This document shows, in pieces, positions 16,145 to 24,018 of a stretch of DNA of 41,783 bases. Where the stretch lies: positions 1-41,783 of the forward strand of contig JAJRQE010000079.1 of assembly GCA_024280415.1 (NCBI GenBank), read 5' to 3'. How positions within the stretch are numbered: position 1 is the stretch's first letter; every line of letters begins with the position of its first letter. A model generated the notes under the pieces. That model was given only the letters and a program-made list of their open reading frames with translations, was not told the origin of the DNA and did not search any database. A program made the position numbers and the translations under genes. The DNA is from Spirochaetota bacterium. GTDB lineage: Bacteria; Spirochaetota; Spirochaetia; B11-G9.

Positions 16145-16999
16145 CTACTGATTTTCGGGACATACTGCCAGAGTATGGTAGGTATTCCCATTTTCAGTAC
16201 TCCACCTGCCGAGGACATAAAAGCCCCGAATAAAAGTTGATGTAATTTCGTAATTGGTTTCACTGAAGGCAGAACCCGAAATCTCTGAATTCCTGTCTGC
16301 TCTCTTTGCTTTTACTACTATAGAAACCTGTTTTGCCAGATTGGCAAGAGCCTGTTCATCTGCCCTTCGGATAGAGTCAATTTTATATCTGCTCCGTTGA
16401 ACAGTCCCAATACTTACAAGATATCCAGGTATATCAGGGACGTTATAAAGCCAGTCAGGTTCACCGTTTTCAAGAGGTATATCTATAAAGCTGCCTTTAA
16501 ATTCAACTCCCTCCAGTTCGGAAAGAATATATGTCCCCTCATTATCGATAAAATGATTTCGTATTTTTATTTTTGATCTCAGATCCGCCGCAAGATCTTT
16601 ATCGTATGTAATCTGGATATCCTCCAGAAACCCCAGATCACGGTTATTACTCTTTACGGCAAACCTGGCATCCACCTTGGCTCGGTAGAGAACAGAAGCC
16701 TGGCGTGCGCTTTCATAGACTGCAAAATCCAGTTCCGTATCTCGATCGGCTCTTCTGGGTATAAAAGCTGAAAACAGCAATTTTCCGTTATCCGGTGCAG
16801 TTTCCCACATAAAACGGTATTCCGGCATGGTAAAATCAATAACACCATTTACAGTCACGGTTTCACTGCCTGGTACAGGTTTAGCAGTTACGGGTGTTTC
16901 CTTAACAATCCCCGAATTACCTGCACAGGATGAAAATAATGTAAAAACCAGCAACAACAGTACTACAGGTGACAGAATAATATATTTCATAAAAAACAT
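16145..16999 (-). CDS. LPP20-like lipoprotein, middle gene
   Basis: 284 aa. A hydrophobic signal (YIILSPVVLLLLVFTLFSS) ends in a lipobox Cys (FSSC). The LPP20-like motifs are at the C-terminal end, opposite to the neighbouring paralogue: PDWLYNVPDIPGYLVSIGTV, RRADEQALANLAKQVSIVV, then TSTFIRGFYVLGRWSTENGN. The N-terminal half has a separate beta-rich region with DTELDFAVYESARQASVLYR. The ATG at 16999 is followed by a second Met three codons on; either could start. It sits 95 bp from the next paralogue and after the terminator of the third. Confidence 0.72.
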   Translation of the reverse strand: MFFMKYIILSPVVLLLLVFTLFSSCAGNSGIVKETPVTAKPVPGSETVTVNGVIDFTMPEYRFMWETAPDNGKLLFSAFIPRRADRDTELDFAVYESARQASVLYRAKVDARFAVKSNNRDLGFLEDIQITYDKDLAADLRSKIKIRNHFIDNEGTYILSELEGVEFKGSFIDIPLENGEPDWLYNVPDIPGYLVSIGTVQRSRYKIDSIRRADEQALANLAKQVSIVVKAKRADRNSEISGSAFSETNYEITSTFIRGFYVLGRWSTENGNTYHTLAVCPENQ

Positions 17000-17112
17000 A
17001 CTAATACAGTTCCTTAATTTTTTCTATAGAGGTAATTTCGAAAAAGAAAATTTTCCACTATTACCCGGGGCTTTAGAACAATTATTTTACGGCTAAACAG
17101 GCGCTTTTAAAC

Positions 17113-17142
17113 AAAAAAAGCTGCTCCCTTTCGGAAACAGCC
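17113..17142 (-). terminator. Rho-independent terminator after small LPP20 gene
   Basis: On the minus strand, GCTGTTTCC-GAAA-GGGAGCAGC forms a 9-bp stem (two G-U pairs) with a GAAA tetraloop, followed by seven T. It lies 19 bp after the stop at 17161 and separates that gene from the next lipoprotein gene. Confidence 0.9.
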
Positions 17143-17160
17143 TTTATTTTATTGCTTCTG

Positions 17161-17754
17161 TTATTCAACAGGTTTGGAAACTGTCGGATTATTTGCAAGC
17201 TGATAGTCCAGCTTATCAATAGCCTGGGAAGCTTTGAATTCTGCAAATGCAGCATCTTCATTTCTCTCAAATTCATTTGCTACATCTTCAAAAGAATCTA
17301 CCAAAGCCTCTTTTCCGTATACCATAAGAACCCATACACCACCGTCATCCATAGGAACTCTGCTTTTTGGAGAGGCTCCGCTAAGGGTCTGATCTGTAAT
17401 CTGTCGTGTAATAGTCTCTACAAAACTGATCAGCTGGGTATTATCATCAACACCTGCTTCCTGAGCATAGGAAGTAATAGCTTCCTGGATTGTAGTCTGA
17501 ATCTGACTGGCAATATCTGCTCTTGCATTTGTCTCTGCAACCTTAATTGAAAGAGCCATAGTAGACTGTTTTGCAAATCCTACACCATAAATAGCATCAG
17601 TTGCCAAGGGAGGATTCAATACGAAGTCCGGGAGGTTTGACTTTGCAGGTTCAGCCTTTACTACTGGAGCGGGTGCCGGTTCCGGTGCAGAAGCACACGA
17701 AACTGCAAAAAGAGCAACCATAACTACAATTAAAGTAATTGTTATTTTTTTCAT
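17161..17754 (-). CDS. LPP20-family lipoprotein, small form
   Basis: 197 aa. Lipobox AVSC at residues 17-20 is followed by a Pro/Ala/Glu-rich linker (APEPAPAPVVKAEP) that probably crosses away from the membrane. The LPP20 domain is DFVLNPPLATDAIYGVGFAK, a helix around SIKVAETNARADIASQI, and GGVWVLMVYGKEALVDSFED. This is close to the canonical minimal LPP20 layout, so this gene is the best reference for the two longer paralogues downstream. Its own terminator indicates a monocistronic transcript. Confidence 0.88.
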   Translation of the reverse strand: MKKITITLIVVMVALFAVSCASAPEPAPAPVVKAEPAKSNLPDFVLNPPLATDAIYGVGFAKQSTMALSIKVAETNARADIASQIQTTIQEAITSYAQEAGVDDNTQLISFVETITRQITDQTLSGASPKSRVPMDDGGVWVLMVYGKEALVDSFEDVANEFERNEDAAFAEFKASQAIDKLDYQLANNPTVSKPVE

Positions 17755-17870
17755 TTTTTTCTCCTGATATTTAATCTTTACTGAAAGATAGCACCTAACC
17801 CTGTAGTTATCAACTAATACAGGATATTTTTTTCCTTTTCATTCTTTACAAATTAAATTATATTAACAAC

Positions 17871-18110
17871 ATGTCAAAATTAAAATCTTATACCTATTTA
17901 ATAGATGGTCTCAATCCTGAGAAGGGGGTAAAGATAAAGAAAGTGCTCCAAAAAATTCCGGAGATAAAAAGTATCACCGTGGATATCCCCGGAGGTACTG
18001 TTGAACTCTTTTCACCAAAAGATTTTGAAACAGAAATGAAATATGCATCGGAACTTGCAGGAACCAGTTTTCGAATACAAATAAAAAAGAAGAGAGGTTT
18101 GTTTTCTTAA
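17871..18110 (+). CDS. Small HMA-like fold protein lacking the metal-binding cysteines
   Basis: 79 aa with a beta-alpha-beta-beta-alpha-beta layout: KSYTYLIDGL, helix VKIKKVLQKIPEIK, ITVDIPGGTVELFS, helix FETEMKYASELA, then TSFRIQIKKK. This resembles heavy-metal-associated domains in topology and length. It has no Cys at all, so the CxxC copper site is absent and metal transfer is unlikely. Transcribed divergently from the lipoprotein gene and convergent with the ACT-domain gene. Family assignment is tentative. Confidence 0.6.
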   Translation: MSKLKSYTYLIDGLNPEKGVKIKKVLQKIPEIKSITVDIPGGTVELFSPKDFETEMKYASELAGTSFRIQIKKKRGLFS

Positions 18111-18121
18111 AATAACTATAC

Positions 18122-18787
18122 TCAACGCCCCTGCATATGTTCCAGGTATTTCTGGAGTACTTCGTATCCTTTTATGGAATTTTTATTTTCAATTACAAAT
18201 GTAAGCTCTGTCATAGTAGAAACAATTTCGTATATATTTATATTTTCCCATGCAAACCGATGCATCACCTGGGATACAATACCTGGGGTATGGAGGAAAT
18301 CTCCATCGAAAATTACTGTCAGGGAGACCAGTCCCCTGGAACGGTTGAAGAGTTTTTCACCCCTTAAAAACTCTTCAATTTTACTAAAATATTTTTCACT
18401 GACCGAAATACTGATCTCATTGTTTCCAACTATTATATTAAGGAAATCACCCCGCTCAATATTGACCATACTGTAAAGATTCTTGAGTTTTGCCAGGAGG
18501 TTTGTTGATTTCTGAACATTAAAATCACAAATATTTGTTTTCATCAGGATTTCTCCGGAAATACCCGACGAGACAGACAGTTCCTGATGAGCTCTTATTT
18601 CATCCCCATATCGTCGAAGTGCCATTACAACTGCAGTTTCTTTTATCTCTTTATCCAGGGCTTTTTCAATATCAGGCTTAAATTCGGATGCAAGGTTCCC
18701 AAGGCTCAGGATTCCCCGACTGAGGGCATCCAGCAGAAAAGGTTTATTCTCCAGAAGATACTTTACCATACTGCTGACTGATTCCAT
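18122..18787 (-). CDS. ACT-domain regulatory-like protein beside the lysine operon
   Basis: 221 aa. The N-terminal 60-70 residues are helical, with KPFLLDALSRGILSLGNLAS and VVMALRRYGDEI, consistent with a small helix-turn-helix-like region. From about residue 150 there is an ACT-type fold as in aspartate kinase regulatory domains: LVSLTVIFDGDFLHTPGIVS, FAWENINIYEIVSTMTELTF, then GYEVLQKYLEHM. ACT domains usually bind amino acids. It is transcribed divergently from dapBAL-lysA, so sensing lysine or aspartate-family amino acids to control that operon is a reasonable inference. RBS GGGGAGG precedes the ATG. Confidence 0.75.
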   Translation of the reverse strand: MESVSSMVKYLLENKPFLLDALSRGILSLGNLASEFKPDIEKALDKEIKETAVVMALRRYGDEIRAHQELSVSSGISGEILMKTNICDFNVQKSTNLLAKLKNLYSMVNIERGDFLNIIVGNNEISISVSEKYFSKIEEFLRGEKLFNRSRGLVSLTVIFDGDFLHTPGIVSQVMHRFAWENINIYEIVSTMTELTFVIENKNSIKGYEVLQKYLEHMQGR

Positions 18788-18817
18788 AATGTCCTCCCCA
18801 ACTACATGTTATTATTA

Positions 18818-18859
18818 AAACTATTTGTTTATATATAGACATTTAAAACAAATTAGTTT
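18818..18859. promoter_or_regulatory. Inverted repeat, possible operator between ACT gene and dapB
   Basis: AAACTATTTGTTT (18818-18830) and AAACAAATTAGTTT (18846-18859) are inverted copies differing by one extra base, separated by 15 bp. The repeat lies in the divergent intergenic region, about 40 bp upstream of the dap promoter. It could bind a dimeric regulator; the adjacent ACT protein is the obvious candidate (inference). Confidence 0.45.
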
Positions 18860-18879
18860 ATTATTGTACACTAATCAGG

Positions 18880-18907
18880 TTAATCTGTAAACACAAGCCA
18901 GTATAAT
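18880..18907 (+). promoter_or_regulatory. Probable promoter of the dapB-dapA-dapL-lysA operon
   Basis: A perfect -10 TATAAT lies at 18902-18907. The best -35 with 16-bp spacing is TTAATC (18880-18885), which is weak, so an activator is possible. No lysine riboswitch motif was recognised in the short leader. Confidence 0.55.
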
Positions 18908-18966
18908 GTGGGAATACCTGTATTTATGTTTGTTTATACAAAACCTTTAAACGGAGGCTGAATTCT

Positions 18967-19731
18967 GTGAGAGTAATAATTTCCGGTTATGGAAGAATGG
19001 GAAGGATAATAGAAAATATGGTTCTGACGAGAGGTCACACTGTTACAGCTACTGTTGATCCTGCCGCACCGGAGGCTACGGTAAAAACTTTATCAAAGGA
19101 ACTGCTGGCAAATGCAGATGTTGTTATAGACTTTTCCATACCTGAAACGGCATTAAGTAATGCAGAGATTATCTGCAGGGCAGGTAAAAAACTTGTCATG
19201 GGAACTACGGGATGGTATTCAGATATGGATCGTATGAAGGAGCTGTCCGGGGAGAAGGGAGCGGCAATAATATGGTCAGGAAATTTTTCCCTGGGTGTTA
19301 ACATATTCTTTTCGATCCTGAAAAGAACATCAGAAATTTTCAACTCTTTTACAGAGTATGACCCCTTTATCCACGAATTCCATCACAATAAAAAGACTGA
19401 CAGCCCTTCGGGAACAGCTGTAATGCTTGGAAATATTGTTCTGGATGGTATAGATCGGAAAACGACCATTGTTTCTGAAGAACTGAAACGACAGATAAAT
19501 CCCGAAGAACTTCATATCTCTTCTACGAGGGGCGGAAGTATACCAGGGACTCACATAGTGAGCTTTGACAGCCAGGTTGATACCATAGAATTGAAACATA
19601 CAGCCAGGGGAAGAGAAGGGTTTGCAGCAGGCTCTGTATCTGCAGCAGAGTGGATAGAAAATAAAACAGGTTTTTTCAGTATTGATGATATGATGAAGGA
19701 TATAATAAAAAGGGAAGATAAAAGGAGATAA
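18967..19731 (+). CDS. dapB: 4-hydroxy-tetrahydrodipicolinate reductase
   Basis: NAD(P)H-dependent reduction in lysine/diaminopimelate synthesis, 254 aa. The N-terminal nucleotide-binding motif is SGYGRMGRIIENMV, then MGTTGWYSDM and the catalytic/substrate block EFHHNKKTDSPSGTA, in which the HH and K-x-D-x-P-S-G-T are the DapB signature. The start is GTG at 18967, with GGAGG 9 nt upstream. It opens a four-gene lysine operon and ends two bases before dapA. Confidence 0.95.
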   Translation: MRVIISGYGRMGRIIENMVLTRGHTVTATVDPAAPEATVKTLSKELLANADVVIDFSIPETALSNAEIICRAGKKLVMGTTGWYSDMDRMKELSGEKGAAIIWSGNFSLGVNIFFSILKRTSEIFNSFTEYDPFIHEFHHNKKTDSPSGTAVMLGNIVLDGIDRKTTIVSEELKRQINPEELHISSTRGGSIPGTHIVSFDSQVDTIELKHTARGREGFAAGSVSAAEWIENKTGFFSIDDMMKDIIKREDKRR

Positions 19732-19733
19732 TT

Positions 19734-20639
19734 ATGACTAATTTAGAAGGTGTATACACCGCATTAATAACACCATTTACAGAGGAAGGATCATTCGACG
19801 AAAAAGCTTTCATTGATCTTATAGAGTTTCAGATTGGAAATGGTATAAGCGGACTGGTACCATGCGGAACTACCGGAGAAAGTCCTACACTCTCCCATGC
19901 AGAACATGACAGGGTAATCCAGTTAACAGTTGAAGCTGCTGCAGGTAGAGTTCCTGTAATTGCCGGAACAGGGAGCAATGCAACAAGTGAGGCTATACAG
20001 CTTTCAAAGCATGCTGAAGCCTCCGGAGTTGATGCAGTTCTCCTGGTAAATCCCTACTACAATAAACCAACCCAGCAGGGTCTTTATCTCCACTTTAAGG
20101 CAATTGCAGATTCTATTTCGATTCCCTGTGTCCTTTACAATATTGAGGGTCGGTCTGGAGTAAATCTGGAAACGGAGACTCTCGCACGACTTGCAGGGGA
20201 GTGCTCCAATATAACAACAGTAAAGGAAGCATCAGGAAATCTTCAGCAGATGAAAGATGTAATAGCCAGTACAGATTCAAGTTTTAATGTTGTCTCCGGA
20301 GATGATAATATGACTCTGAGTCTTATTGAAGCCGGCGGAAAAGGTGTAATCTCTGTTGCATCAAATCTTATTCCGGATAAAATAGTAGAGATGGTGGGAC
20401 TTGCCCTCGAAGGGAAGTTTAAAGAAGCAAGAGCAAAGGAAGCAATACTGTCCGACTTCTTTAAAACAATGTTTATAGAAACAAATCCGATTCCCATAAA
20501 GACTGCTATGGCAATGAAGGGTTGGTGCGAAGAGATTTTCAGACTCCCTATGTGTTCTCTTTCCAGTGAAGGGAAAAGAGCAAAACTTAAAGCTGTTATT
20601 GATAATGCGGGAATTCCCATGGCTCAGAGAACAGTATAA
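19734..20639 (+). CDS. dapA: 4-hydroxy-tetrahydrodipicolinate synthase
   Basis: Condenses pyruvate with aspartate semialdehyde, 301 aa, TIM-barrel. Motifs: ALITPFTEEGSFDEKAF, GTTGESPTLSHAEH, VNPYYNKPTQQG, and the Schiff-base lysine in TTVKEASGNL (about residue 165). The active-site loop reads YNIEGRSGVN where the usual form is YNVPGRTG; Tyr and Arg are kept but Pro is replaced by Glu. It is 2 bp from dapB and 27 bp from dapL. Confidence 0.94.
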   Translation: MTNLEGVYTALITPFTEEGSFDEKAFIDLIEFQIGNGISGLVPCGTTGESPTLSHAEHDRVIQLTVEAAAGRVPVIAGTGSNATSEAIQLSKHAEASGVDAVLLVNPYYNKPTQQGLYLHFKAIADSISIPCVLYNIEGRSGVNLETETLARLAGECSNITTVKEASGNLQQMKDVIASTDSSFNVVSGDDNMTLSLIEAGGKGVISVASNLIPDKIVEMVGLALEGKFKEARAKEAILSDFFKTMFIETNPIPIKTAMAMKGWCEEIFRLPMCSLSSEGKRAKLKAVIDNAGIPMAQRTV

Positions 20640-20666
20640 TATACACCATAAAAAGGAGCAGATTAA

Positions 20667-21896
20667 GTGGCGAAAATAAATATTAACTATAACAAACTGG
20701 CGGCAGGATACCTTTTTCCGGAAATAGCCAGACGAACAAGAGAATTTCAGGAAAAACATCCCAATATGGTTCTAAAGAAACTTGGTATAGGAAATACAAC
20801 AGAAGCCCTGACTCCGGCAGTTGTCTCCGGACTCATAAAGGGAGTCAATAATCTTGCGGATCCGGCTACCTATTCCGGTTATGGAGATGAACAGGGAAAT
20901 AAAAAACTACGTCAGGTTTTATCTGATTATTACAGCTCCAGGGGAATAGCACTGTCACCAGACGATTTTTTTATAAGTGACGGAGCCAAACCGGACTCCA
21001 GTAATATTCAGTCAATTTTTTCTTCTGACTCCATTGTGGCAATTCAGGATCCAGCCTATCCGGTTTATGTTGACTCAAATGTTATTACAGGTAAAGCAGG
21101 AAATTATTCAGAGGAAAAGGGAGAATACGATGGACTCAAATATATGCCATGTACTGAAGAAAATAATTTTTTCCCGAATTTGCCGAAAGGTAAAGTCGAT
21201 TTAATTTATCTATGCAGCCCTAACAATCCGACAGGGGCTGTTGCGACTCACGAACAACTGAAAAAATTTGTTGATTATGCAAAAAATAATAAAGCAGTAA
21301 TAATTTTTGATGCTGCATACAGTGAATATATATCTGATCCCAAATTGCCGAAATCAATATTCGAAATTGAAGAGGCTAAAGAATGTTCCCTTGAAATTAA
21401 CTCCCTGTCAAAGTTTGCAGGATTTACAGGTGTACGTCTTGGATGGACAATAGTTCCCGAAGAACTTGTAGCAGAAGGAACCGAACCTGGTGAAATAAGA
21501 AATCTGTGGAACCGGAGACAAAGTACATTTTTTAACGGTGCTTCGAATATTGTTCAGGAAGGTGCTTTGGCTGTATTTTCCAAAGAGGGATTGAAGGAAT
21601 CCAAGGAACTTGTAAACTACTACATGGAAAATGCAAAAATAATAATGAAAGGAGTAGCAGCTCTTGGAATAACTGCTTACGGAGGTGTTAATGCACCCTA
21701 TGTCTGGATAAAAACCCCGGGAGGAATCTCTTCCTGGGATTTCTTCGATAAACTCCTTTCTGAAACAGGTGTTATTGGAACACCAGGATCAGGGTTTGGG
21801 CCAGGAGGAGAAGGATTTTTCCGACTCAGTGCCTTCGGCCACAGAGAGAATATAGAAGCCGCCATGGAAAGCATTAAACAAAATTTAAAAATATAG
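20667..21896 (+). CDS. dapL: LL-diaminopimelate aminotransferase
   Basis: PLP enzyme converting tetrahydrodipicolinate directly to LL-diaminopimelate, bypassing the succinyl/acetyl routes. It has 409 aa, the family length. The N-terminal MAKININYNKLAAGYLFPEI and KLGIGNTTEALTP blocks are characteristic of DapL, and the PLP lysine lies in NSLSKFAGFTGVRLGW, with LCSPNNPTGAV upstream. The start is GTG at 20667, with AGGAG about 9 nt upstream. The product needs epimerisation to meso-DAP; no dapF is in the window. Confidence 0.95.
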   Translation: MAKININYNKLAAGYLFPEIARRTREFQEKHPNMVLKKLGIGNTTEALTPAVVSGLIKGVNNLADPATYSGYGDEQGNKKLRQVLSDYYSSRGIALSPDDFFISDGAKPDSSNIQSIFSSDSIVAIQDPAYPVYVDSNVITGKAGNYSEEKGEYDGLKYMPCTEENNFFPNLPKGKVDLIYLCSPNNPTGAVATHEQLKKFVDYAKNNKAVIIFDAAYSEYISDPKLPKSIFEIEEAKECSLEINSLSKFAGFTGVRLGWTIVPEELVAEGTEPGEIRNLWNRRQSTFFNGASNIVQEGALAVFSKEGLKESKELVNYYMENAKIIMKGVAALGITAYGGVNAPYVWIKTPGGISSWDFFDKLLSETGVIGTPGSGFGPGGEGFFRLSAFGHRENIEAAMESIKQNLKI

Positions 21897-21989
21897 AGCG
21901 GCTCAGGGGGAAGGCATGTCTTGTCCACTGCAAAAGGGAAAAAGCGCGATTTATCACGTCTTTCATTTATAAAGGCACGGGAGAAATAT

Positions 21990-23236
21990 ATGAGCAATAA
22001 AAGGATACCATTTACAAAATCAGAACTTGATAAAATAATAGAAAAATACCCTACCCCTTTTCATATATACGATGAAGCAGCAATTAGGAAAAATGCCAGA
22101 AAAATGAAAGATGCTTTTTCATGGATGCCCGGGTTTAAAAATTACTATGCAGTAAAAGCATGTCCTAATCCTTCAATAATGAAAATTCTAAAAGAAGAAG
22201 GTTTCGGCGCAGACTGCAGTTCCCTGCCTGAACTCATCCTTGCGGAAAAAGCCGGTATTACCGGTGAAGATATAATGTTTACATCAAATGATACTCCTTC
22301 AGAAGAGTTTAAAGAAGCAAAAAGACTGAACGCTATAATTAACCTGGATGATATTCTTCATATAGAAACTCTTGAAAAAAATTCGAAACTTCCTGAACTT
22401 ATATGTTTTAGATTTAACCCCGGTTCTGCAAGAGCAGGAAATGTAATAATCGGCCACCCGGAAGAAGCGAAATACGGACTTACAAAAGATCAGATTCTTG
22501 AAGCATATCCAATAATGAAAAAAAAGGTATCAATCGATTCGGCCTTCATACAATGGTTGCTTCCAATGAACTTGATCCTGACTATATAGTGGAAACTGCA
22601 AGAATGTTGTTTGAGCTTGCCATTGAATTAAAAGAAAAAAAAGATATTAGAATAGAGTTTATTAACATGGGTGGAGGAATAGGTATACCCTACAAACCGG
22701 AAGAAAATGAGATGGATCTCTACTATGTTTCTGATGAAATTAAGAAAATATACAATAAAATGATTGTTCCTGCAGGCCTTGCTCCACTAAAGATTGTTTT
22801 TGAATGCGGAAGAATGATTACGGGTCCCTTTGGTTATCTTGTTTCTACAATCAGACAGGTTGCAGAAAAGTATAAGTTGTATGCAGGACTGGACTCATGT
22901 ATGACTAACCTCATGAGACCAGCTCTCTATGGAGCTTATCACCATATAACTATTCCAGGAAAGGAAAATCTGCCAATAGATAGTACTTATGATGTTGCAG
23001 GCAGTTTATGTGAAAACAATGATAAATTTGCTATAGACAGAAAACTACCTGTTCTGGAAAAAGGTGACCTGGTGGTGATACACGATACAGGAGCTCATGG
23101 ACATGCAATGGGCTTTAATTATAATGGAAAATTGAAGAGTGCAGAGATTCTTTTAAAAGAAGATGGTAGTACGACTATGATTCGCCGGGCAGAAACTATA
23201 GATGATTATTTTGCAACTCTCAATAACCTGGATTAA
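21990..23236 (+). CDS. lysA: Diaminopimelate decarboxylase, split by -1 frameshift
   Basis: Final step of lysine synthesis, PLP-dependent fold III. The coding sequence is in two frames: 21990-22526 then 22526-23236. The first part has YAVKACPNPS with the PLP lysine; the second has MGGGIGIPYKPEE, FECGRMITGPFGYL and the active-site CENNDKFA. Joined, the junction reads KKKGINRFGLHTMVASNE, a continuous family sequence of about 415 aa total. The break is exactly at eight A followed by GG (22518-22527): one extra A, or a -1 slip on in-phase A-AAA-AAG, restores it. Unshifted, the product stops at 22589. The ATG at 21990, with GGGAG 7 nt upstream, is preferred over the longer start at 21921. Confidence 0.88.
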
Positions 23237-23252
23237 CAATTCCCTTATAGAT

Positions 23253-23296
23253 TTGACAATAATAGTTAAGATGCTTATATTTCTGCTCAACTATTA
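23253..23296 (+). promoter_or_regulatory. Strong sigma-70-type promoter of the cupin gene with dyad
   Basis: TTGACA (23253-23258) and TATATT (23276-23281) are separated by exactly 17 bp. TAATAGTT (23260-23267) and AACTATTA (23289-23296) are inverted repeats that bracket the -10 box, so a repressor site is possible. The cupin gene is thus separately expressed from lysA. Confidence 0.7.
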
Positions 23297-23311
23297 GTAA
23301 TGGAGATGAAC

Positions 23312-23650
23312 ATGATTATAAAAAAACTTGACCAGATAAAAAAAATGGCAACTGCCAACGATGTGGATGTTAGAAATCTCTACGATGCAGAGGAAGCACT
23401 GATAAATGTGATAACCCTTCAGCCTGGAGAAGCACTTAAACCCCATATTACACCGGAAAATGTTGTTTTTTATGTCCTTATGGGAACCGGTATAGTTGAA
23501 GTAGGAGATGAAAAACAGTCAGTTTCTGCAAATACAGTTATCGAAAGTCCTAAAGATATAAAGCACTGCTGGTATAACGAAGGTGATGACACTTTAAAGG
23601 TAATGGTAATTAAAGTTCCAAGACCTACATCAAAATCAGTTTTTGTTTAG
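23312..23650 (+). CDS. Small single-domain cupin protein
   Basis: 112 aa from the ATG at 23312, chosen because GGAG at 23301-23304 is its ribosome-binding site; an ATG at 23300 would overlap it. Cupin motif 1 is reduced (LQPGEALKPHITPENVVFYVLMGTG, with one His) and motif 2 is IESPKDIKHCWYNEG, so a metal site of two or three ligands (His, Glu/His) is plausible. The pattern fits small cupins that bind a metabolite or act as isomerases. No substrate can be inferred; it has its own promoter. Confidence 0.85.
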   Translation: MIIKKLDQIKKMATANDVDVRNLYDAEEALINVITLQPGEALKPHITPENVVFYVLMGTGIVEVGDEKQSVSANTVIESPKDIKHCWYNEGDDTLKVMVIKVPRPTSKSVFV

Positions 23651-23654
23651 GAAA

Positions 23655-23712
23655 AATGATAAAAAGGCCAGAAACTATCAGAATTTCATAAAAACACCTC
23701 CTTTTTATCATT
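23655..23712. repeat. Inverted-repeat element, copy 1
   Basis: AATGATAAAAAGG (23655-23667) and its perfect inverted partner CCTTTTTATCATT (23700-23712) are separated by 32 bp. The same arms occur once more, at 38138-38194, with a different interior of almost identical length. It lies between the cupin gene and the YwbE gene, 39 bp before the latter's start. Confidence 0.7.
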
Positions 23713-23750
23713 CACATACGAAGATTTCAGAGTAATAGAAGGATATAGAT

Positions 23751-23945
23751 ATGGATGGAACACGAAGATCAGATATAAAACCGGGAGTTAAAGTAAATAT
23801 CGTTCTGAAGAAAGATCAGAGATCTGGAGATCTCACCGAGGGAGTTGTACAGGATATACTGACAAATTCTCCCAGCCACCCTCACGGAATAAAGGTAAGA
23901 CTTAAAACCGGTGATGTTGGAAGAGTAAAAAAAATATTTATTTAA
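23751..23945 (+). CDS. YwbE-family protein (DUF2196)
   Basis: 64 aa, full length for this widespread family of unknown function. RSDIKPGVKVNIVLKKDQRS is followed by LTEGVVQDILTNSPSHPHGI and VRLKTGDVGRVKKI, the whole diagnostic pattern of a small beta-barrel-like protein. It lies downstream of the inverted-repeat element and upstream of a DMT transporter, same strand. Confidence 0.93.
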   Translation: MDGTRRSDIKPGVKVNIVLKKDQRSGDLTEGVVQDILTNSPSHPHGIKVRLKTGDVGRVKKIFI

Positions 23946-24018
23946 ATCCATGAACCCGGGGTATGGCTAATATATCTCCGGTATTGACCATCGGGGCTAT
24001 ACCTGCCACATTCCCAGT

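Noticed and set aside
15973-16263. Minus-strand 96-codon open frame across the gap between two lipoprotein genes
   Set aside because: It lies mostly inside both neighbouring genes in another frame and has no ribosome-binding site; the gap is only 95 bp.
18860-18966. Lysine riboswitch before dapB
   Set aside because: The leader between the promoter and dapB is about 55 nt, too short for the L box, and no conserved motif is seen.
23960-24011. Possible hairpin GGTATGGC/GCTATACC before the DMT gene
   Set aside because: Imperfect, with a 30-nt loop; not distinguishable from chance.
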